A stretch of DNA of 64,000 nucleotides from Desulfobacter latus (GCF_013389365.1 NZ_JACADJ010000005.1:1-64000); one strand, 5' to 3'; counted from the stretch's first letter, positions 39,542 to 49,278 are shown. Numbers and translations: made by a program. Notes: generated by a model from the sequence alone, not told the origin.

Positions 39542-41763
39542 TTTGTACCAAATCCTCCAATACCCTTCAGGATCACCATGAAGGCAAATGACTTATCTGC
39601 GGATTCATCTGTAAACGCCAGATTTAATCCCCAGCACGGCCGGTTGATGGAAATACCCACACCGGTTTCAACTGTTTTTCGGTCTTCAAGATCTTTTTCA
39701 ATGGAATAATAGGCGCCCAGGGTATCCGGCACCAGATTTGTGCTGAGTTTTGTTTTCCAGGTATGTGAATAACTTTTCGAATATCGATAAGACATGTAAA
39801 GACTGTCCCCTCTATTATCTGATACCATACCCCCAACCTGTATTTTTGTGAAATGACTGGTATTGGGATCAAAGGCGATGGTGCCGTCTGATCTCAGGTA
39901 TTTCAGCGGATTTAACTCATATTTTAATGTCAAATCCTGCCAGGGGTCCTCGTCGGCGTCATCGCCATCCCGCTCATACCGGATGTCATAGCCCTGGGAG
40001 AGCGAGAACCACAAAAGTTCTTTGTAGGTCCGGGATTCTTGGCCGTTTTCATCTGTTATTGTATGCCTGGACGTAAATGTGTTGGTCAAAGACCAGGTAA
40101 TGATATTTTCTTCTGAAATATCGTCTACGGCATCAAAATAGGGCAGATCCTCCTGGTCCACGGAAGGAATATAGTCATACGCCAGTCCGGGCACAATTTT
40201 GTGTTGGATTTTTTCGGCAAAATCTGCGTCCAACGTGAATACACGGCTAAGGGAGGTTGACAGGTCCATGCCCATTTCATAAAGCCCTCGGGTTCTGGTG
40301 TCGGCATCATCCCCGTCGCTGTCGGTGAAATCGTCTGTATTCCATACGGTCCCCCTGACACCGGCATAGGGCTCTATAAAAAATGCCTTGCCGAATTTTA
40401 TGGGATAATAAAATATCGGATGAAGGTCGGCCCGTTGGCCGGTAACCGCTGTGTCGGTGGTATCCTGCCGGTAAAATGACGTAAACTCCGAATCCATTTT
40501 ATAATACAAGCCGGAATCCCCTGCAATTTTCCGGCGGGCGGCAAAAAATTCAACCGAGGGCAGGGTCTGCAGAGTGGTGTCATCGATGTCTGTCCGGCGT
40601 GCTTTAATATTATCATACCACAATGCTTCTATGTTCAAGCCGTATGAAAACCAGTTTTTTGTGACAACCAGGCTGTTTTCCCGGGTGTAATCGGTTTCTG
40701 CGTCCAGATCCCGGCCGAACATGTCTTCAAATGCGTCATCGGTGCTGTCAAATCCTGCAAAGCCATCCGTAAAGGTCCGCAGATAATCCATATCCGAGAC
40801 ATAATCAATATTCAGTTTGGCGTCAAAACCGTACCACAACTCCTGGTCATGCTTCATCCGAAACCAGTACCTGTCATGGTTGGTGCGGTCAGGTGTCGCG
40901 GAAATATTGTAATCTTGGTTTTCATTTGTATCGTCTCCAACGGTTTTATCCTCAAGATAGCTCATCATCATGATCCCTTTGGATTCGGGTGAAAGGATAT
41001 ACCTGTATTCGCCGGAGAGCATCACCCCCCTGTCCGACATATAGTAGGGATACAAGGTGGCGTCGGTATTGTCGGAAAGCGCTAAAAAAAGCGGTTGTTG
41101 GTATTCAAATCCCATGTTGTCTGAGTACCCTGCCATGGGTAGCAAAAGTCCGGTCTGGCGTGTTGTTTTGGCAGGAAATAGAAAATAGGGCGCATAAAGG
41201 GTGGGCATTTTTTTGGCCCAGAGTACGGCATGACTGGCATGGCCGTATCCGTCAATGGTCACCTCAATGTCCTTTCCTGTGATTTTCCAGTCCGGGGTCT
41301 TTCCTTCACAGGTGGTGATGGATCCTTTTTCCGCATCATAGGTGAACTCCCCGGTTTTTCGAAGCGTCTCCCCTGAAATATAATAGTTGTTGTCCTGGAT
41401 GAATATGGTGCCCTGGTTAATCGTGCCGGTTTCCGAGTTCAGGTTGATGTTCATGGACGTGCAGGTAATGGTATCTTTTCCTGAAATAAACAGGACATTG
41501 CCTTTGGCAAAGGCCTCTTTGGTGATATCTGAAAATTCGACATAATCGGCTTCCAGGCGCGTCTTTCCCCCGGTAATCACCACGTCATTTTCCGCAATAT
41601 AAAGCTTGCGTTTATCTTCGTAGCTCACCTGCCGGGCCTGAATGCGCCAGGACACCTTTTGAGTGGGCATGGAAGCGGAAAAAGAAAACGCCTGGGCTGA
41701 AAGAAATATAATGACGGCCGGGATAATACATATCCGGCACAGCACTCGTTTACATGAAACCAT
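39538..41763 (-). CDS. lptD: LPS-assembly outer membrane protein LptD
   Basis: A 741-residue protein. A signal peptide (CRICIIPAVIIFLSAQAFSF) is followed by an OstA-type beta-jellyroll (VSYEDKRKLYIAENDVVITGG... about 35-180) and the LPS_assembly beta-barrel domain, rich in alternating aromatic strands. LYAPYFLFPAKTTRQTGLLLP is the well-known junction motif. It inserts LPS in the outer leaflet with LptE. The N-terminal Cys pair expected in E. coli is not obvious. It is followed, with a 4-bp overlap, by the RfaH-like gene. Confidence 0.92.
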   Translation of the reverse strand: MVSCKRVLCRICIIPAVIIFLSAQAFSFSASMPTQKVSWRIQARQVSYEDKRKLYIAENDVVITGGKTRLEADYVEFSDITKEAFAKGNVLFISGKDTITCTSMNINLNSETGTINQGTIFIQDNNYYISGETLRKTGEFTYDAEKGSITTCEGKTPDWKITGKDIEVTIDGYGHASHAVLWAKKMPTLYAPYFLFPAKTTRQTGLLLPMAGYSDNMGFEYQQPLFLALSDNTDATLYPYYMSDRGVMLSGEYRYILSPESKGIMMMSYLEDKTVGDDTNENQDYNISATPDRTNHDRYWFRMKHDQELWYGFDAKLNIDYVSDMDYLRTFTDGFAGFDSTDDAFEDMFGRDLDAETDYTRENSLVVTKNWFSYGLNIEALWYDNIKARRTDIDDTTLQTLPSVEFFAARRKIAGDSGLYYKMDSEFTSFYRQDTTDTAVTGQRADLHPIFYYPIKFGKAFFIEPYAGVRGTVWNTDDFTDSDGDDADTRTRGLYEMGMDLSTSLSRVFTLDADFAEKIQHKIVPGLAYDYIPSVDQEDLPYFDAVDDISEENIITWSLTNTFTSRHTITDENGQESRTYKELLWFSLSQGYDIRYERDGDDADEDPWQDLTLKYELNPLKYLRSDGTIAFDPNTSHFTKIQVGGMVSDNRGDSLYMSYRYSKSYSHTWKTKLSTNLVPDTLGAYYSIEKDLEDRKTVETGVGISINRPCWGLNLAFTDESADKSFAFMVILKGIGGFGTK

Positions 41764-41867
41764 ATGTAAAAATGGTCCTGTTTAATAAATTGCGCATCAA
41801 ATAAAATTACTGTATAAAGCCATTTTATACTTGAAAAGTCAAGGCCGCTGCCAAATCGGCTCTTGGC

Positions 41868-41921
41868 AAGAGACAAGAGACAAGGAATAAGAGGGCGAAG
41901 CGTCTGCGGCGCCCATTTTAT
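41868..41921 (+). repeat. Heptamer repeat plus GC hairpin (copy B)
   Basis: Units GGCAAGA, GACAAGA, GACAAGG and AATAAGA run into GGGCG-N12-CGCCC and then CATTTTA. The arrangement and much of the sequence match the minus-strand copy at 33449-33510. It lies in the divergent region between lptD and the cysK-cysS-like fusion, where regulatory sequences would be expected. Confidence 0.6.
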
Positions 41922-42004
41922 GTCATTGTTTGTTGTGGACTTCCAGCCCATATGGGGTATAAGGAAGAATCGTAGCCGGCTTCCCCGGTAAAGAGAGGAC
42001 ACGC

Positions 42005-44281
42005 ATGTATGCCAGCATTATTGATTCAATCGGAAACACTCCCCTTGTAAAGATTCAAACACTTAATTCCGTGCCGGGCGTCACCATTCTGGCCAAACTT
42101 GAATATATGAACCCGGGCGGGTCTATCAAGGATCGGGCCGCCCTGTATATGATCCGTCAGGCCGAGGACAACGGCGAACTGACGCCTGAAAAGACCGTTA
42201 TTGAAGCCACTTCGGGAAATACGGGAATCGGCCTGGCCATGATCTGTGCGGTCAAGGGCTACAAACTGGCCCTGGCCATGTCCGAAAGCGCCAGTGAGGA
42301 GCGTAAAAAAATACTTAAAGCCCGGGGTGCCCGGATTATTCTTACCCCCCGGCACCTGGGATCGGACGGGGCCATTGAAGAGGCTTACCGACTGGCCAGG
42401 GAATATCCGGAAAAATATTTTCTTACGGATCAGTATAATAATGAGGCCAACTGGAAGGCCCATTACCATACCACAGGACCTGAAATCATGGCCCAGACCA
42501 ACGGCCAGGTCGATGCAGTCGTGGCGACTGTGGGCACTTCGGGAACACTTATGGGGCTGTCCCGGTATTTTAAGGATCAGGAGCATCATGCCCGGGTGAT
42601 CTGTGCCGAACCCTATTTAGGGCACGGCATTCAAGGCCTTAAAAATATGAAAGAGTCTTATACCCCGGAAATTTTTGACAAAACCCGGCTGGATGAAAGC
42701 ATCCATATTGATGATAAAACAGCTTTTGAAACCGCCCGGCAATTGGCTGCCAAAGAAGGCCTTTTTGTGGGCATGAGTTCAGGTGCGGCCATGGCCGTGG
42801 CCCTTGACTATGCCAAACGTCTTCAAAACGGGGTTATCGTTGTGATCTTTCCGGATTCAGGCGAGCGTTATCTTTCCACTGAACTTTTCAGCGTAAAGAA
42901 GAATATTCACCTGACCATATATAATTCCCTGGGTGGGAAAAAAGAAGCGTTTACCCCCCAGGGGGATAAGGAAGTTGGTATATACACCTGCGGCCCCACG
43001 GTACACCGGCGCCAGGATATTACCCACTTCAGGCGTCATGCGTTTACGGATCTGCTCATTCGCTACCTTGAATACCAGGATGTGAAAGTTAAACATATCG
43101 TTAATATCACCGATTATGATGATAAAACCATTGAAGGGGCAAGGCAGGCCAATACGACCCCTCAGGAATTTACCCGGCCTTTTATTGATGCCTTTCTGGC
43201 GGATCTCTCGCGGCTCGGCATGCGACCGGCCCAAGCCTATCCCAGGGTGTCCGAACATTTTAATGAAATGACGGATCTGACAAGGAAACTGCTTGTCAAC
43301 AACTATGCTTATGAAAAACTTCATTCCGTATATTTTGACTTGTCAAGCTTTGGGGATTACGGCCGCCTTTCCCGGGTGGATGTCAACAAGATCCGGGTGG
43401 GCGCCACGGTGGACCTGGATGAATATGAAAAGAATAATCCCAGGGATTTTACCCTGCTCAAGCGGGTAAAGCTGGCGGAGCTTAAACAGGGTCTCGGTGT
43501 TAAAACAGAATGGGGGAATGTCCGTCCCTCGCTTCATTTGCAGTGTGCGACCCTTGCGTCCACCTTTCTTGGCGCCGATTTTGACATCCATACGGGCTCA
43601 AGAGAACTTATGTTTCCCCACCATGAAAACGAGATTGCCATTGCAGGGGCTGCCGGCGGTTCTTTTGCCAGGGTGTGGATGCATTGCCATCCAGTGCAGT
43701 ATGACGGCTCCCTGGATACGGATGATGTCCGGTCACTGACCCTGGACCGACTGGTTGACATGGGATGGGACGAGAAAACCATCCGCTTCTGGTTGTTGTC
43801 CGCCCATTACAGAAAATCCCTGCTGTTATCCGGAAAAAGTCTGGATGATGCCAAAACCGTTCTTTCCCGGATTAACCGGTGTATTGAATCCCTTGGTCAT
43901 GTGTCGGGTCAGTCCAATGAAGAGGAGATCCAGCAGATCACCTATGATCTGCGCCAGGGCATGATGAATGCCATGGCAAGCGATCTCAAGGTGCCTGTCC
44001 TGGTATCCGGTCTTTTGTCCGGGGTGAAGCGCATTAATCGGATGATTGTTGATGGTCATGTAGGACCGGCGGGGGGAGAGCGCCTGCTTAAATGTTTTAA
44101 GGATGTGGATACCGTACTCAATATTTTTGATTTCAGCAGAAAGAGTCCGTATTCGTCAGAAGTGACGGCACTTATGGCTGAACGGGATACGGCCCGGCAG
44201 CAAAAAGATTTTAAGACAGCAGACAGGATCCGAAAACAACTGGATGATCTGGGGGTCCTGGTTCACGATCAAAAGGTGTAA
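42005..44281 (+). CDS. Cysteine synthase fused to a cysteinyl-tRNA synthetase-like domain
   Basis: A 758-residue fusion. Residues 1-300 are a complete O-acetylserine sulfhydrylase (CysK) with PLP Lys42 (NPGGSIKDRAA), the substrate loop TSGNTG (69-74), the phosphate loop GTSGT (177-181) and PDSGERYLS. Residues 301-758 align with CysRS: YTCGPTV (Cys329), VNITDYDDKTIEGAR, LHLQCATLAS (Cys514), FPHHENEIA (His539/540) and LLSAHYRKSL. The zinc ligands persist, but HIGH is replaced by QDITH (337-341), and no KMSKS exists where it should follow WMHCHPVQYDG (about 566-578). The synthetase half therefore probably cannot activate cysteine normally. A normal cysS elsewhere is expected. The biological role of joining cysteine synthesis to this domain is unknown; sensing or persulfide chemistry are possibilities only. 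Confidence 0.9.
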   Translation: MYASIIDSIGNTPLVKIQTLNSVPGVTILAKLEYMNPGGSIKDRAALYMIRQAEDNGELTPEKTVIEATSGNTGIGLAMICAVKGYKLALAMSESASEERKKILKARGARIILTPRHLGSDGAIEEAYRLAREYPEKYFLTDQYNNEANWKAHYHTTGPEIMAQTNGQVDAVVATVGTSGTLMGLSRYFKDQEHHARVICAEPYLGHGIQGLKNMKESYTPEIFDKTRLDESIHIDDKTAFETARQLAAKEGLFVGMSSGAAMAVALDYAKRLQNGVIVVIFPDSGERYLSTELFSVKKNIHLTIYNSLGGKKEAFTPQGDKEVGIYTCGPTVHRRQDITHFRRHAFTDLLIRYLEYQDVKVKHIVNITDYDDKTIEGARQANTTPQEFTRPFIDAFLADLSRLGMRPAQAYPRVSEHFNEMTDLTRKLLVNNYAYEKLHSVYFDLSSFGDYGRLSRVDVNKIRVGATVDLDEYEKNNPRDFTLLKRVKLAELKQGLGVKTEWGNVRPSLHLQCATLASTFLGADFDIHTGSRELMFPHHENEIAIAGAAGGSFARVWMHCHPVQYDGSLDTDDVRSLTLDRLVDMGWDEKTIRFWLLSAHYRKSLLLSGKSLDDAKTVLSRINRCIESLGHVSGQSNEEEIQQITYDLRQGMMNAMASDLKVPVLVSGLLSGVKRINRMIVDGHVGPAGGERLLKCFKDVDTVLNIFDFSRKSPYSSEVTALMAERDTARQQKDFKTADRIRKQLDDLGVLVHDQKV

Positions 44282-44302
44282 GCCCAAAAGGTATACAATC
44301 GT

Positions 44303-45265
44303 ATGATAAATTTTTATTTTTTTCCTTTTACTGTTATGGATGAGCGTCAGGCAAAGACCTTATCCTGTTTTTTTGATGATTTTAATGTGTTGGATATTCA
44401 CGGCGGAGCTGTGCTACCCGAGCCCATGGCGGGTCTTGCAGCCAACGGAACGCTTACGCGGGTATGCCTTGCTAAGGAAAAACTTGCCTTAGCAGAACAA
44501 AAAGCGCGCGCCTACCTGGACTGGGCCGGCATCCACAAGGGCAATGAAAAAAATCTGCGGGCGTTAATTCGTGAAAACATTTTTTTAAAAGATGATTCCG
44601 GTATGGCTGCCATTCGTGCCGGCATCCGTAAGCGGACAGTCTCCCATGACCCGGATATACCCAATGACCCGGACAGCAACGATTCTCTTGTTTTCCTTAA
44701 ACTGGCAGATATTTATGACCGGGAACATCAGGCTATTGAGACGGCGTTAGATGCTTTAGATCAGGAGAATGCGGCACTTATTGCCGAACTTAAAGGCGAT
44801 GGAGATATTTTTGTACCTGGGGGTCATGCAAAAACGTCTGAACCGGGTCAGGCCATGACTGAAAAAAGAATCCAGGCCTGGCTTAAGACCGCTGCTGATG
44901 CTGATATATTTAATCAAGGCGGTATTCCGGTCCTGATTACCACCAGCCGGGCCATCATGGATGAATTCCTGACCGGTGCGGGTAAGGCGATAAATGCACT
45001 TGACATTGATTCCATAAAAGTGCATGAAAATGATAGTAAGTTTATAAAACAGCGGTATCTTAAAATAAAGGCAATCGTAGAGCAGATGGCACAGGGCCTG
45101 ACGCCTGATCCTGAAAAAGAATATTTTGAAGGTGCTGGTGCTGACCAAGATCCTGTGACCGGGCGGATTCAAATCCGGTTTTTTTCGGGAGTTGGTGATG
45201 TGAATTTAACTAAAAAAAATCCAGGCGGACAAATTGGCGTATGCCTGGTGGAATTAAACTCATAA
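44303..45265 (+). CDS. Conserved hypothetical protein
   Basis: A 320-residue soluble protein starting MINFYFFPFTVMDERQAKTL. I do not recognise a family. The N-terminal 60 residues (FDDFNVLDIHGGAVLPEP...) might form an alpha/beta unit. The rest is largely helical and acidic, with a coiled-coil-like part (LKLADIYDREHQAIETALDALDQEN) and VLITTSRAIMDEFL. No signal peptide, membrane segment or metal motif is visible. It follows the cysK fusion by 21 bp and may be co-transcribed with it. No functional statement is justified. Confidence 0.6.
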   Translation: MINFYFFPFTVMDERQAKTLSCFFDDFNVLDIHGGAVLPEPMAGLAANGTLTRVCLAKEKLALAEQKARAYLDWAGIHKGNEKNLRALIRENIFLKDDSGMAAIRAGIRKRTVSHDPDIPNDPDSNDSLVFLKLADIYDREHQAIETALDALDQENAALIAELKGDGDIFVPGGHAKTSEPGQAMTEKRIQAWLKTAADADIFNQGGIPVLITTSRAIMDEFLTGAGKAINALDIDSIKVHENDSKFIKQRYLKIKAIVEQMAQGLTPDPEKEYFEGAGADQDPVTGRIQIRFFSGVGDVNLTKKNPGGQIGVCLVELNS

Positions 45266-45381
45266 AAAGCTTGTTTTAGCAAAAACATTGTTGTAAAAGC
45301 GGGTGCTGAATCAGGTTACTATCTTATATAGAAAAAATGAGTTTATAAGATTGTATTATTAATTTTTAAGGAGGTTTTAAA

Positions 45382-45570
45382 ATGGCTTTTACCCCGATAG
45401 TTGATCAGGCAAAATGTGTAGGCTGCGAAGAATGCGTTGATGTATGCCCTGCAGAAGTATTTGAAATGGTAGACGGCAAATCCGATCCCGTCAATGCTGA
45501 AGAATGCATGGGTTGCGAGAGCTGCATAGAAGTTTGTGAAGAAGACGCCATCACCATAGAAGAAGATTAA
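45382..45570 (+). CDS. 2x[4Fe-4S] ferredoxin
   Basis: A 62-residue ferredoxin with two cluster motifs: CVGCEECVDVCP (residues 13-24) and CMGCESCIEVCE (43-54). The second lacks the usual Pro after the last Cys. The protein is very acidic, as expected for a soluble low-potential electron carrier in an anaerobe. AAGGAGG lies just before the ATG. It is monocistronic, with a strong terminator 27 bp after the stop. Confidence 0.95.
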   Translation: MAFTPIVDQAKCVGCEECVDVCPAEVFEMVDGKSDPVNAEECMGCESCIEVCEEDAITIEED

Positions 45571-45596
45571 AAGGCGTTATCTTATACCCAAATAAG

Positions 45597-45640
45597 TGCC
45601 GGGTTGACCTGTAAGGTAAGGTCGCCCGGCATTTTTGTTT
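45597..45640 (+). terminator. Rho-independent terminator after the ferredoxin gene
   Basis: TGCCGGG-T-TGACC pairs with GGTCG-CCCGGCA across a short loop and is followed by TTTTTG and more T (45631-45641). Confidence 0.85.
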
Positions 45641-45652
45641 TGTCGTGTTTGG

Positions 45653-45769
45653 AACCACGGAAGGCACGGAAGGGCACGGAAATGAGTCTGAATACGGATC
45701 AATTCGGGCGCTCATCCAAAAATACGGATTGAGGGCTTTGCGCTCTAGCTTTCAGTGCTTTCCGTGGTT
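45653..45769. repeat. 117-bp inverted-repeat element
   Basis: AACCACGGAAGGCAC (45653-45667) and GTGCTTTCCGTGGTT (45755-45769) are inverted with one mismatch. The left arm continues with further CACGGAA units. It fills the gap between the ferredoxin terminator and gspE and contains no gene. Confidence 0.55.
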
Positions 45770-45786
45770 ATAAACATAGGGGATTT

Positions 45787-47604
45787 ATGCATTTAACTTC
45801 TGACAAGTATTTTAGCGCCAAAGCCATTTGTCAGGTCCTGATTTCAGGCCATCTGATTTCGTCGGATCAGGCAAGGGACCTACTTCGCCGGGAGCGTGAG
45901 ATAAAAGAAAAACTTGCCGTGCAAACCGGCCGTAAAAAATCCGGGAACAGGCAAGGGGTGTTTTCCGGCATATCTTTTATTGATGTGCTGGTCTATTTGA
46001 ATTTGAATCGACTGGACAAACCCGACAAAGTAATTGATGAAGATTTGATTTTTAAAATTCTGGCCGCGTCCTGGCATCTGCCGTATAAAAAAATTGATCC
46101 TTTAAAGCTTGAACTTAATCTCGTCACCGGTACCATTTCCCGTTCTTTTGCCCTGAGACATCTGCTGTTGCCGTTACATATGAAAGGCGGCAAACTGATG
46201 GTGGCCACCCCTAATCCTTTTAACCAAGAGGCCATTGCCGATGTGCAGCGGGTGACCAATTTGAAGATATCCCCCATTGTCAGTTCGAAAACGGATGTTG
46301 AAAAGCTTATCAAGGAATTTTTCGGTTTTCATCATTCCATTAGTGCGGCTGAGAATCTATTTTCCCGGAAAGGTTTGGATTTAGGCAATCTTGAACGATT
46401 TGTCAAAATTGGGCACATGGATGAACCGCCATCCACGGATCAGCATATTGTCAATGCCGTGAACCATCTGTTTTCATATGCCTTTGACCAGAAAGCCAGT
46501 GATGTCCATATTGAACCCAAACGGGATATCTGCCTCGTACGCATGCGCATTGACGGGGCGTTGCACACCGTGTACAAATTGCCCAAAAAACTGCACAATG
46601 CAGTGGTCAGCCGTATTAAAAATTTGTCTGCACTGGATATGGCTGAGAAACGGCGGCCCCAGGACGGGCGGATTAAAATGCTCAAAAAAGATCAGGAAGT
46701 GGAAATCCGGGTATCTACGATCCCTGTGGCATTTGGCGAAAAGGTGGTGATGCGGGTCATGGATCCTGAAATTCTTTTCCAGGACCTGGAAAGCCTGGGA
46801 TTTACACCGACAGATCTGAAAAAATATAAAGAATTGATTACAATGCCCTTTGGTATTGTGCTGGTTACAGGCCCTACCGGATCCGGGAAATCCACCACGT
46901 TGTATTCTTCGTTGCGCATGCTTTCTTCGCCGGAAGTGAATATCACGACCATTGAAGATCCCATTGAGATGATCCATGAGGAGTTCAACCAGATTGGTGT
47001 TCAGCCGGCCATTGATGTGACGTTTGGCTCTGTTTTGCGAAATATCATGCGTCAGGATCCGGATATCATCATGGTGGGGGAAATCCGGGACCTTGAAACG
47101 GCACAGGCTGCGGTCCAGGCGGCCCTGACAGGGCATTTGGTGCTGTCTACCCTGCACACCAATGATGCCGTGTCCACGGTTTTCAGGCTTTTAGACCTGG
47201 GGATTCCACCCTATCTGATTCATTCCGCCCTTACCGGGATCGTTGCTCAGCGCCTTGTGCGTAAAATCTGTCCCCATTGCACCCAGTCCTTTGAAATGGA
47301 CCGCCGGGAGCTTGCAGACTTAGGCCTTTTGGTGCCGGGTAATGGTCCGTTAAAGCTAAAGCACGGCAAAGGGTGTGTAAAATGTAGAAATACCGGTTAC
47401 AGCGGCCGGACCGGGATTTATGAAATTCTTGCTTATACCCAGGGGTTAAAGCAGTTGACAACCCGGAACGCAAACCTTGGTGATATGCATCGGAAAGCCC
47501 GTGAACAGGGTCTGATCCCTTTACGGGAAAATGGAATAAAAAAGATGCTTAAAGGGCATACCACCTACCAGGAGATTTTAAGAGTCACCTGGGAGCAGGC
47601 GTGA
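45787..47604 (+). CDS. gspE: Type II secretion/type IV pilus assembly ATPase (GspE/PilB family)
   Basis: A 605-residue AAA-type secretion ATPase. Two N-terminal GspE_N-like domains span about 1-190. The catalytic part has Walker A GPTGSGKSTTLYSS (about 361), the Asp box (TTIEDPIEMIHEEFNQ), Walker B with DPDIIMVGEIRDLETAQ (about 424), and the His box GHLVLSTLHTNDA. A four-Cys zinc knuckle follows (CPHC near 495, CVKC near 529). It powers pseudopilus or pilus assembly at the inner membrane. No other pilus or secretion genes are adjacent, so GspE versus PilB cannot be decided here. Confidence 0.9.
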   Translation: MHLTSDKYFSAKAICQVLISGHLISSDQARDLLRREREIKEKLAVQTGRKKSGNRQGVFSGISFIDVLVYLNLNRLDKPDKVIDEDLIFKILAASWHLPYKKIDPLKLELNLVTGTISRSFALRHLLLPLHMKGGKLMVATPNPFNQEAIADVQRVTNLKISPIVSSKTDVEKLIKEFFGFHHSISAAENLFSRKGLDLGNLERFVKIGHMDEPPSTDQHIVNAVNHLFSYAFDQKASDVHIEPKRDICLVRMRIDGALHTVYKLPKKLHNAVVSRIKNLSALDMAEKRRPQDGRIKMLKKDQEVEIRVSTIPVAFGEKVVMRVMDPEILFQDLESLGFTPTDLKKYKELITMPFGIVLVTGPTGSGKSTTLYSSLRMLSSPEVNITTIEDPIEMIHEEFNQIGVQPAIDVTFGSVLRNIMRQDPDIIMVGEIRDLETAQAAVQAALTGHLVLSTLHTNDAVSTVFRLLDLGIPPYLIHSALTGIVAQRLVRKICPHCTQSFEMDRRELADLGLLVPGNGPLKLKHGKGCVKCRNTGYSGRTGIYEILAYTQGLKQLTTRNANLGDMHRKAREQGLIPLRENGIKKMLKGHTTYQEILRVTWEQA

Positions 47605-47615
47605 TGCCCAGATCC

Positions 47616-48620
47616 TTAATTCACGATATCACCGGGGTTAATATCCTGGGTTGAGGAGAGCAGCATGACCGTAGCACTTGCTGATTCCGTATGAAGAACA
47701 ATAAGCCTTCCGATTAACACCGGTGCGATATTCAGTCCTGTTTTGATATTGTAAACGGATTCGGTTTCTTTGCTGCGCTTGATGGTGTAAATATTGCCGG
47801 GCTGGATATTATCTCCGGAGCCTTTGTTTATAAAGGCGATGCGGTAATCGTTAACCAGAACATTGTCATCCTCGGAACAGAGCAACATCGCGTCTATGGG
47901 ATCAGGGTGTTCATTCACTTTAAATACCGGTTGTCTGGGATAAAAATCCATGATCATATCCCCTGAAACCACATCTCTGTAGGATTTTATAATTTTTCCG
48001 ACAGTATATTGATTGTTGACTTGAATAATGTCAAGGTCGGCCTTGATCAAATGTTTAATGCCTTTGTAGCGATTTGTGCCGATTTTTTGATTCACTTGAG
48101 AGGTGGTATAAATCTGGTACCTGTGTCCGGGAATCAAAGGGGTGCGGCCCGTGGATTTGATGTAAACAATATCATCTGTGGCCATCATGAGATTGCCGTC
48201 TTTTTCCCGCAATATCGTGCCAAGAGGCGGCACCTGTTCTTGCTTTATAAAGCCGGTTCTGTGAATAGCGGGATAATTAAACCGGGTTTCAACCGCCATC
48301 CGGACTGTTTTTTCAGGACGCGGTTGCTTTAATTCGGGTTTGAGATACACCCTGATGGTGTTGCCCGGATAGATCCAGTGGGGGTTTTTAATATTTTTGT
48401 TGAGTTCCCACAGGCCTGGCCAGTCCCATTGGGAATCATAAAATTTTTGGGACAGATCCCAAAGGGTATCGCCTTTTTTAATGGTGTAGTAAAAGCCTGT
48501 ATCCTGATGTGTGTTAACATTTTCTGCTTTTTCCCGGGCACCAAGCGAGGAAAAATGGGCACCGATAAAAAAAACAATTAGGAACACCAAGGGTGAAAAC
48601 ATTTTTCCGTGAACCGGCAT
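47616..48620 (-). CDS. LysM-domain secreted protein
   Basis: A 334-residue protein with a signal peptide (MFSPLVFLIVFFIGAHFSSL) and one LysM domain (YYTIKKGDTLWDLSQKFYDS...NPHWIYPGNTIRVY, about 43-95). LysM binds peptidoglycan. The variant with WDWPGLWELN is the form found beside secretins and in envelope proteins. The C-terminal 220 residues are beta-rich and unfamiliar. GGAGG five bases before the ATG fixes the start. It is convergent with gspE. Confidence 0.8.
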   Translation of the reverse strand: MPVHGKMFSPLVFLIVFFIGAHFSSLGAREKAENVNTHQDTGFYYTIKKGDTLWDLSQKFYDSQWDWPGLWELNKNIKNPHWIYPGNTIRVYLKPELKQPRPEKTVRMAVETRFNYPAIHRTGFIKQEQVPPLGTILREKDGNLMMATDDIVYIKSTGRTPLIPGHRYQIYTTSQVNQKIGTNRYKGIKHLIKADLDIIQVNNQYTVGKIIKSYRDVVSGDMIMDFYPRQPVFKVNEHPDPIDAMLLCSEDDNVLVNDYRIAFINKGSGDNIQPGNIYTIKRSKETESVYNIKTGLNIAPVLIGRLIVLHTESASATVMLLSSTQDINPGDIVN

Positions 48621-48726
48621 GGGGCCTCCAATGATGTGTTGATTCTTGTAAATCTTGACTTTATTTAAGCTAATGTTCTATAAAATGTCAATATTTGTTG
48701 CCTAAATCACAAAAAATGGGTGTAAC

Positions 48727-49278
48727 GTGACACGAATTGCTGATCTTTTGTTTGAAGTACGGATGCTCAAAGATTTGAACCGCAACGGATACGCTTTTCT
48801 AGGTGTCGGACAGGAAAGCATTGCGGAACACTGCTTCACCACAGCATTCTTGTGCTTTGTCATGGCCCGTCTTGAACCGGATGTAGATGCTGAAAAGCTT
48901 ATTTCCATGGCTTTGGTGCATGATACGGCCGAGGCCCGGACAGGGGATTTGAATTATGTTAATAAACACTACAACACTGTGGATGAAACCCATGCGGTAT
49001 CAGATTTGATTCAAGGCCTTGACTGGGCAAAGGATATTCCCGACCTTATTGATGAATTCAACCAGGGCGAGACCATGGAAGCCCGCCTGGCCAATGACGC
49101 AGATCAGCTTTCCTTTATTCTTGAACTTAAAAAATTAAAAGATCTTGGCGCCAGCTCACCTGAATCCTGGCTGCCCCTTGTGGTTGGTCGCCTTAGAACA
49201 GAGACGGGTAAACAGCTTGCCCGGGAGATCCTTGGCACCCGCTGGGATGAATGGTGGACCCGTGGATATTCGGAATAG
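48727..49278 (+). CDS. HD-domain hydrolase (YfbR/HDDC2-like)
   Basis: A 183-residue HD phosphohydrolase. The metal motifs are SIAEHCFTTAFLC, LVHDTAEARTGD and NDADQLSFILELKKL, matching the HDDC2/YfbR group of 5'-deoxynucleotidases. It probably hydrolyses nucleoside monophosphates. It starts with GTG at 48727 and is 25 bp upstream of the degenerate HD-GYP gene. Length is typical. Confidence 0.8.
   Translation: MTRIADLLFEVRMLKDLNRNGYAFLGVGQESIAEHCFTTAFLCFVMARLEPDVDAEKLISMALVHDTAEARTGDLNYVNKHYNTVDETHAVSDLIQGLDWAKDIPDLIDEFNQGETMEARLANDADQLSFILELKKLKDLGASSPESWLPLVVGRLRTETGKQLAREILGTRWDEWWTRGYSE

Noticed and set aside
46474-47157. 227-residue minus-strand frame
   Set aside because: It is antisense to the gspE catalytic domain.
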